From: Arthrinium phaeospermum
Taxonomy: Eukaryota > Ascomycota > Sordariomycetes > Amphisphaeriales > Apiosporaceae
DNA length: 64,000 bases
Direction: 5' to 3'
NCBI GenBank assembly: GCA_006503535.1
Contig: QYRS01000013.1
Location: forward strand, 1,426,001 to 1,490,000
Shown here: piece after piece, positions 57,440 to 64,000 of the stretch
Layout of the letters: each line of letters begins with the position of its first letter
How positions within the stretch are numbered: the stretch's first letter is position 1
The notes under the pieces: generated by a model
What the model saw: only the letters and a program-made list of their open reading frames with translations
Databases searched by the model: none
What the model was told of the DNA's origin: nothing
Made by a program: the position numbers and the translations under genes

Positions 57440-60400
57440 ACGACCCGACCAGGCTGGAAGAACTGTGTGCGCTCTACACAAGACACACAAGGAAGAGGGT
57501 AATGAATGGGCGAAGGTCAATACTAAAAATCGGCGTGGCGACGAACAACATAAGAGGGAGTTCTCCCCCATAATGTTGTTGTTGACCCTTCCCAAGACGG
57601 GTGGCTGCAGATGCTATAGAGCTGCAGAGTATCGATCAAGGAAGATAGATTCTGACCAACGGGGCGGGCAGCGGGCGGCTTTGTGGTCCTGTACATCACT
57701 GTTCTATGAGCGACATCAATAAGTACCTACCTTATTGGAATTCAGGTTGCTTCTCTCTGCCGGGAAATGACTATTCATCACTGCGCCGAAGTATCTTATC
57801 CCTCGAGGTACTTGTTCTTGACGAGATGAAAACCCGTTCTGGCAGGACGAATGCATATCGCGCACCTCGGGGCTCCTTGGGGGAGTGCTCCAGGGCATGG
57901 GCCGATAACCTCATTCGTGGACATCAGAAGGCCGGCAGTCCAAACATATGTAGCCAAGTGGTGCTCCTCGGCCATTTTCTGGATCCTTCCCCACGATGGT
58001 GCCGTAATCTTAAGGAGTTAGAAGGAAGCTATGCAGGGCCGTGTTGTATGCAGCGATTGCCAGTCGCGGTCTGTGTGAGCGATTTGACTATACCGAGAGG
58101 AGGTATGGACAGTTCCGTCGCATTGATGTTTCGAAGCCGGCCAAGAGAAAAAGGCCCCCCACTCCGTTATCTCTGTCATTGAAATGAAGCAAAATAGATC
58201 TCTGGGCGCGTTTCTGGGCGCATCTCACCCTGGAAAATATATGCGCATCTTATCCTAAAAATGGGAATTTGATAGGCAAGCATGCTCATCAGTGTCTTCA
58301 TCCGGTATTGGTAGGCCGGGGCAAGGGGGGTTTAAGGATTGAACTAGTTGCTGCTGCTGATGCATGAGATGTGAAGACGGAGCTCGGGGGAGATACTACG
58401 AGTCCGTTCCCTAATAAGAGGTGAGGAGGAGGATGTACGCAGATGCACAGGAGGGAGAAGATCCTCACGTTGCAGTCAATCTGCTGACGTTTCATTCAAT
58501 ATTACTTTTGTCTCTTTCTTTCTTTCTTTCTTTTTTACTCTTCTGCTGCTGCCGGCAGGTTCCATGGCGCTTGCTTGTAAGTGAATACATAGATAGGACA
58601 GAACGACCTCCCTCGTCTTGGCCATGTTGGTTGGCCATGGCAGTAACCAGTAACGTTGAAATCACGGAAAAGGCGAGTCGTGTGTCGGTCAAAAAGCACT
58701 GGCCGACCTTGCAACTTGGCGGCATCTGTAGAGCATGCCAAGACCCATCGAGCGTATTCCCACCCACCTCCGGCAGATCAGAAACAAAGCAAATCAGAAG
58801 CTTGGGTACTGCCGAATCAACAATCTATTTTTCCCTCCAGAGGCGTTCTTGGCTTTGCAGCCAAGACCTCTCGCCGACACACGTGTGTGGGTGTGGTTCG
58901 GATCATACATGGACTTTAGAGAAGGAAATGCTGTACCGGTATGCAGATACGTACTGATGCAGAAGGGGCTTCAAGTGGAAAGTTGGGATTTTTACTTTTG
59001 GGTTGCAGGCTGGGAAGGGCATACCCGTCTTCCGCATGTCCGATGATACTTAGCTGGGCCGAGGACGAGCGCCTATAGGCTATAGCCCATCTGGACTGGT
59101 GGTCATCCTGCAGATGCACATCTAGATAGGCACCCAATCTAGTTATTTCCAACCAGGGATCTGCATGGCCATCTGCATCCTCAACATAGTGAGCCGGCCT
59201 GGACGGATGTATGCAGTGTCATCAGCACGTCGACAGTTGATGTTTGTTTGCGTCGTGGAGAGACCAGTTGTTGGATACATAGTATCTCTTTTACGTGTCT
59301 GAGACCTTGTCCCCCCCGCCGGCTCGGAGACCGATGGTTGTCATGTTGGTGAGCAAAAGCTCCATGATCGGAACTTCCCTTGAGCCGTAGCCGGCGCAAT
59401 TCAGTCACTTACACAGTACTGTCCTCATCAGCCTTACTAGACTGGTTCCGCCGCCCGAGCCCCGAAGTCGGGCCTAAACACCGTCGGTCTTGAGGACTGA
59501 TGCGCCGTGAAATAACAGTCACCACCATCGAACCATGTGTGTACGATACAACAGCTGTGACGAGGCGCCTAGAGTCGGCCAAGTGAGCAGGCGGGTGCGG
59601 GTGGTCAGATGGGCGAGCAGAAAATTCTAACACAGGGTATGCGTACGTTGTTGACATGTTGTCCCATTACTGCATACATCGATCTGATTGTGCAAGATAG
59701 AGGGAGGGGAGCGGGCCACGGCTGGATGCATTGGGAGATGCTTGGCAGAGGATACGCCGCGGCTTGCCAAGGTGAGAATCGAGTTTCGAGCCGCTCGAAT
59801 GATGAAGCAGGCTCCTCCTACTTAGTTTGCCGATGCCACTGAGATGGGTCCATCCAGCACGAAGGTTTTTAAATAGCGCAGAAACAGGGCCTGGCAGCCT
59901 GGATACTTAGAAAGAAACAAACGACTGCCCGGCGCACATGGAAACGCGCCCCCCACACGGTTGCGTTTTACCCTCCCAGCAGCCATCGGCAGTGGAGGGG
60001 AGGTGAGGGAGCGTAGCTGTCAGTTCTTGCTGACACCAAACGACGTGCAAATATAGGGTAGCATGGGCGGGCAGGACGATTTGATACGTACACCGCCGGA
60101 GAGGTCAGCCATGTAGGATCGACAGGTGAATGAAGCCCTGGTCCGTTTTCTGATCCGTTCTGTCCACTACCGAAACAGGCCCATGGCTACGGCATCGCTC
60201 GCTTGATATCCGCGGGATTCAGGGTCGAATAAGGCCATGCAGAAGGCCATGGGCCCCGTGACCATGGATGAGTCAAGCTCGAGGTTCTTTTTTTTATTAA
60301 GCGCCTATCCCTGGTTGTGGTAGGGGGTACGTACTGGGAGTATAGGCCAGGTAGGTTAGGTTAAGTAGTATTCGAAGGTATCCGCTTCGTCGACCAGGAA

Positions 60401-63118
60401 CACGATCGCCCGCCAAGAAAGTTAGCTATGCCGAGGGCTGGCTCTTGGCTTGTTTAACAACATAGTCTTGGCTGCCACTGGTTTGTGTTTCCTCGGCTGA
60501 ATACAAGCTGGCCCCCCATCAAGGGCTTTTTTCATCTCGGTCGCAGGTGACGGTCCTTACTGTGTTGTAGAGCAATGCATTGGTGGAAAGAAAGGACGTC
60601 GGGGCCAGAGACATGCATGCTGCTCAGCCATGAGCCAGGCCAGGAGCCAGACTCCCGGTCAAAGAGAGCCGTATCATGTCTGTTTGCCTTGCTGCCGTGT
60701 TTATTAGTCAAGTTGTACGGCAGAGCAGCTCGACCCCTCCACGGGGCGAGGGACGAGACCCGGTGTGGTGGATGGTTTCGATGAGCTACCTAAGCAAAGC
60801 CCCCGTAGCAGCGAGAGGTAGACCGAGTCTAGTGCGATAGGCCGTCCGAAGCGGAGTGTGGGATTAGTTGCACATAATAGACTCTCGTCACTCAGACATA
60901 AAAGCAACTACAACGTTTATCAGGACCTCAACTGATTGGCCGGAGAATAGACAGCAAAGTCAATCGCGGATACCAAGGGACTGGTAGATTCTCCATATTA
61001 TTCTTATTGCCTACCTGAGGCCTGGGTGCAGCAGCAGCATGACGCGACTGCAGGCTCCGTTGCCAGGCCCTAGGTACATACATATGTACATTATGTATGT
61101 AACATACCTACATCAATACTCATAGGCACGTTGAAAAGACGAGCCTGAGCGACTGGGGCGACTGGATGGAGTTACGCACTGTCCGCCGCATCCAGCCAAG
61201 ACCTCCCATGACGAAATAGAGTTTCTCAACTGTGTTTCCCTCCGAGCAGACCCCCGAGGACGACAGGCAAACCATATGAATAAGCAGGGGCCGGAGAGAT
61301 GCCAGGGGAGCCACCGGAATGGCTGGAGTTGCCAATGATCGGCTATGCGGTGCGGCGGTCGTTCTAGCGCCTGGGAGAATGCTGATGATATTGGGTTATG
61401 GAGCTGGGTGTACTATCATCGTGTGTGTAAAACAATACGTTATTGCTTCCGTATCTGAAATATTTCTCCATTCACTACCTAATGCCATTCCTTATCCAAG
61501 GTTCTGTTACTCCGAGGCCTAGGTCGGTCTTCTAGTTGTAAGCTGACGACGGGGATGGGAGACAGAACAACCCCGCCAAAGCATACTCAGGCCCGGAGAC
61601 CCACCACAGCAAGAATTGAGCAATGAGAGGCCCGGATAAGGGCAGGTCGAGGGTTGTGAAACCCCGCCATCTTGAAGCTTGGACAGGGTTTGCTGCTGTA
61701 GCTATTTGACAGAACCGACAGCTCGAGGTTTAATAAGGCAAGCTCTGTAATCCCTCACCAAATCTGGTATTACCAGGCTAGCCAAAGACATAAAGTCAGT
61801 AAAAGTCAATTCGCCGAGCATGTGTAGGCACGGATGCTGGATGCCATCTACATCAACGTATTCATACCTGGCCTTTCCGCCGTACACTAAATCGGCGTTT
61901 GGAAGCGGCCATTGATCCCCACGTGCTTTTCGTAGCTACCAATGTAGACCGCGTACGTATGTATAGTTCCAATGAGGGGCAATTCTGAAGCAGCCATATA
62001 TAGCGGTGGAGCTCCGTCACGGGGAAGAAACAACTTCATCGTAGGAAGTTGCTATTTCTGTACGGGCGACGCCTACCTGGGGTTCCAAGTGTGGAGAGCA
62101 GGACAGCTGAGCTACAGCAACTACCGCCTACAGCTGATGGCGAGAGAGACACCAGATGCAGCATGTTTCCCTGGATGTTTGCGCAACTGTGTCAAGCAGG
62201 GGTGGGCAGAGCCAGCCAAAAAAAAGAGGGAGCTCGCAACCAAAGTCCCACCGAGCCATCCCCCATGCCCCCCATGCATGGCCACGCGCATGCCTCACAT
62301 TTGCTATGTTTGGTTATGTGTATGTGTGTCTGTAGGTTATCTAAGGTAGGAGGTGTATAGTCAGGACTCAGCAGGTGGGAAACAGCCCAGGGTACCCTAC
62401 GTGCCTGCATGGGTCCATCTGCTCGTACTGTATTCGAGTGCAGAGGAGGGACGGCGGAGAGGAGGGTGACTCTGCTCGATGCAACTAGTATCGCCCTAGC
62501 TGTTAAGATTATAAGATCCCCTTCCCCCCTCCTCCCCAAGCTGTCCCTCGTTCGTTCTTTTCTTGCCTAATCAACTCGGGTCTTTCTTGCGTAATAGTCC
62601 CGAAAAGATAAGAGACGACCGACCGCTTCCTTCCTTCCGTTGACGACCAGGAAAGGAGAAATTACCCTCCGTCTTTTGGTGAGACAGCAACACCGCCCCG
62701 AGGAAGACAAGAAAGGACTTGCGTGACCCCACGTCCCTTCCCTCCTTGGCGCAGCAGCTACACACCCTGACTAGCTAGTGCTCTCGGCCATTCATCTCTA
62801 CACAACCACATAACGTCAGCTACCAACCAACGAGCTCGAGACGCTCTGACTGACACACCCCCACCAACAACAAATCCTACGGCTGGCCGTTGAGACCTCA
62901 ACAACAAGACGCCTTAGGTATTTCACCCTCTATTCCTCTAACCTATCTATTTCTTTTTCCACTCAGCCCGTTCTTGAAGGGTCTGTCTGTCTGTCTTGTC
63001 TGTTCACGGTTCTCCACCCTCCTACTCGGGCTCTGCCTTCTGACTTCTTCTTCTTCTTCCCTAAGTTGTTCGCTCGCTTTCCTCCAGCCTCATCCAAACC
63101 ACGCCTTTGGAAGACAAG
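57440..63118. other. Large gene-poor region between MPC1 and pyruvate carboxylase
   Basis: 5.7 kb with no gene I can support. Open frames at 57706-58182, 58421-58957 and 61972-62349 lack codon bias and motifs. A TATGTA/TACATA-rich patch lies at about 61072-61115. From about 62520 the plus strand becomes pyrimidine-rich, with TGTC and TTC repeats near 62980-63060. This is probably the promoter and leader of pyruvate carboxylase. The size may reflect a large regulatory region, non-coding transcripts or degraded sequence. Confidence 0.5.
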
Positions 63119-64000
63119 ATGGCGGAACTCCCGGACCTCAAGGACTTGAAGCCCACTGGCACTGAAGGCGCCGTCGACGAGGATGTCTTCGAGGAGGGCA
63201 TGGCGCCTAAGGAGGCCCAGACGGTACACCACATTCGTGCCAACAGCTCCATCATGCAGCTGAAGAAGCTGTTGGTGGCCAACCGAGGCGAAATCCCCAT
63301 TCGTATCTTCCGAACAGCCCATGAGCTGTCCCTTCACACAATTGCAGTCTTCAGTTATGAAGACAGACTGAGCATGCATCGGCAAAGTAAGTGTTGCGGC
63401 CAGACTAACTAACTCACTAACCGCATGCCAGCGGGACGGCGCTAATTGTTATCTTTTACACAGAGGCCGACGAAGCCTACGTCATTGGCAAGCGCGGCCA
63501 GTACACCCCGGTCGGTGCTTATCTGGCTGGCGACGAGATCATCAAGATCGCTCTGGAGCATGGTGCCCAAATGATTCACCCAGGTAAGTAGCCTGCGTTT
63601 ACCTAGGCAGTTTCCTGCTCCTCTTGTGATATGCTGCTGACTTTTGACCCGAGGTTATGGCTTCTTATCCGAGAACGCCGAATTTGCCCGCAATGTCGAG
63701 AAGAACGGTTTGATCGTAAGTTTGGGGAAACCCTACCTTTTTTCCCTGGCTGGGCAATACTGATTGGCTCGCTTGCGTCCTATAGTTCGTCGGACCTTCT
63801 CCCGATGTCATTGACTCCCTCGGCGACAAGGTTTCGGCACGAACACTGGCTATCAAGGCCAATGTTCCCGTTGTCCCGGGTACCCCCGGTGCTGTGGGCA
63901 CCTTTGAGGAGGTTAAGAGCTTCACTGACGAGTATGGCTTCCCCATCATCATCAAGGCCGCTTACGGCGGTGGTGGTCGTGGTATGCGAGTGGTGCGCAA
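63119..64000 (+). CDS. PYC1: Pyruvate carboxylase, 5' part (continues beyond window)
   Basis: Biotin enzyme that carboxylates pyruvate to oxaloacetate for anaplerosis and gluconeogenesis; cytosolic in fungi. Only the N-terminus is present: exons 63119-63386, 63464-63583, 63654-63715 and 63786 to the window end. After a 47-residue acidic leader, the biotin-carboxylase domain begins [19 protein letters not shown]. It continues with [14 protein letters not shown] and [15 protein letters not shown], then the ATP-grasp glycine loop [14 protein letters not shown] at the edge. Introns are 77, 70 and 70 bp, all with GTAAGT donors. The carboxyltransferase and biotinyl domains must lie beyond 64000. 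Confidence 0.95.

Noticed and set aside
58421..58957. 178-codon plus-strand frame
   Set aside because: Includes TTTC simple repeats and has no bias or motif; judged chance.
1..64000. CRISPR arrays, bacterial operons or phage features
   Set aside because: The window is eukaryotic, with spliced genes. No spaced direct repeats or prokaryotic gene order were seen.

Overview
This window looks like nuclear DNA of a filamentous ascomycete (Pezizomycotina, most likely Sordariomycetes). Genes are split by short GT-AG introns of about 50-320 bp, often with a CTAAC/CTGAC-like branch site. Coding exons prefer C or G at third positions. There are long pyrimidine-rich leaders, an intron-containing nuclear tRNA, and two AT-rich islands typical of repeat-induced point mutation (RIP). 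I cannot name the species from sequence alone. Exon borders were placed by hand from splice signals, reading frame and family similarity.

Layout. A gene-poor 2.9 kb precedes a secreted chitin deacetylase (2945-4745). Next come, on the minus strand, a mitochondrial DUF1640/Fmp32-like protein (5402-6286), tRNA-Met(CAT) with an intron (6619-6722) and a frameshifted short-chain dehydrogenase (7031-7983). A VPS37-like ESCRT-I subunit follows (8783-9671), then a conserved protein of unknown function (10966-12193, minus). Two RIP-degraded copies of one TIR-bearing, TA-flanked element (13331-14906 and 23808-25352, same orientation) bracket a gene-poor 8.9 kb that holds one F-box gene (20529-22192). 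A Q-rich AT-hook protein (27205-30296, minus) lies outside.

The right half is housekeeping: V-ATPase subunit C (32471-33808), APS kinase (34134-35145, minus), a previously hidden 73-residue gene (35666-36012, minus), a mitochondrial hotdog thioesterase (36749-37820, minus), a small conserved protein (39094-39540), a secreted carboxylesterase (41302-43270), mitochondrial prolyl-tRNA synthetase (43387-45173, minus), the ribosome-biogenesis factor Noc1/Mak21 (45707-49041), clathrin heavy chain (50477-55729), mitochondrial pyruvate carrier MPC1 (56641-57439) and the 5' part of pyruvate carboxylase (63119 to the window end).

The genes do not form a cluster or pathway. MPC1 and pyruvate carboxylase both handle pyruvate and are near neighbours, but they are 5.7 kb apart and I would not call them linked. 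I saw no convincing undescribed multi-gene system. The most useful observations are three minus-strand genes that each lack exactly one base in a short G/C run, the paired RIP-degraded transposon copies, and the small two-exon gene with an 18-nt first exon.
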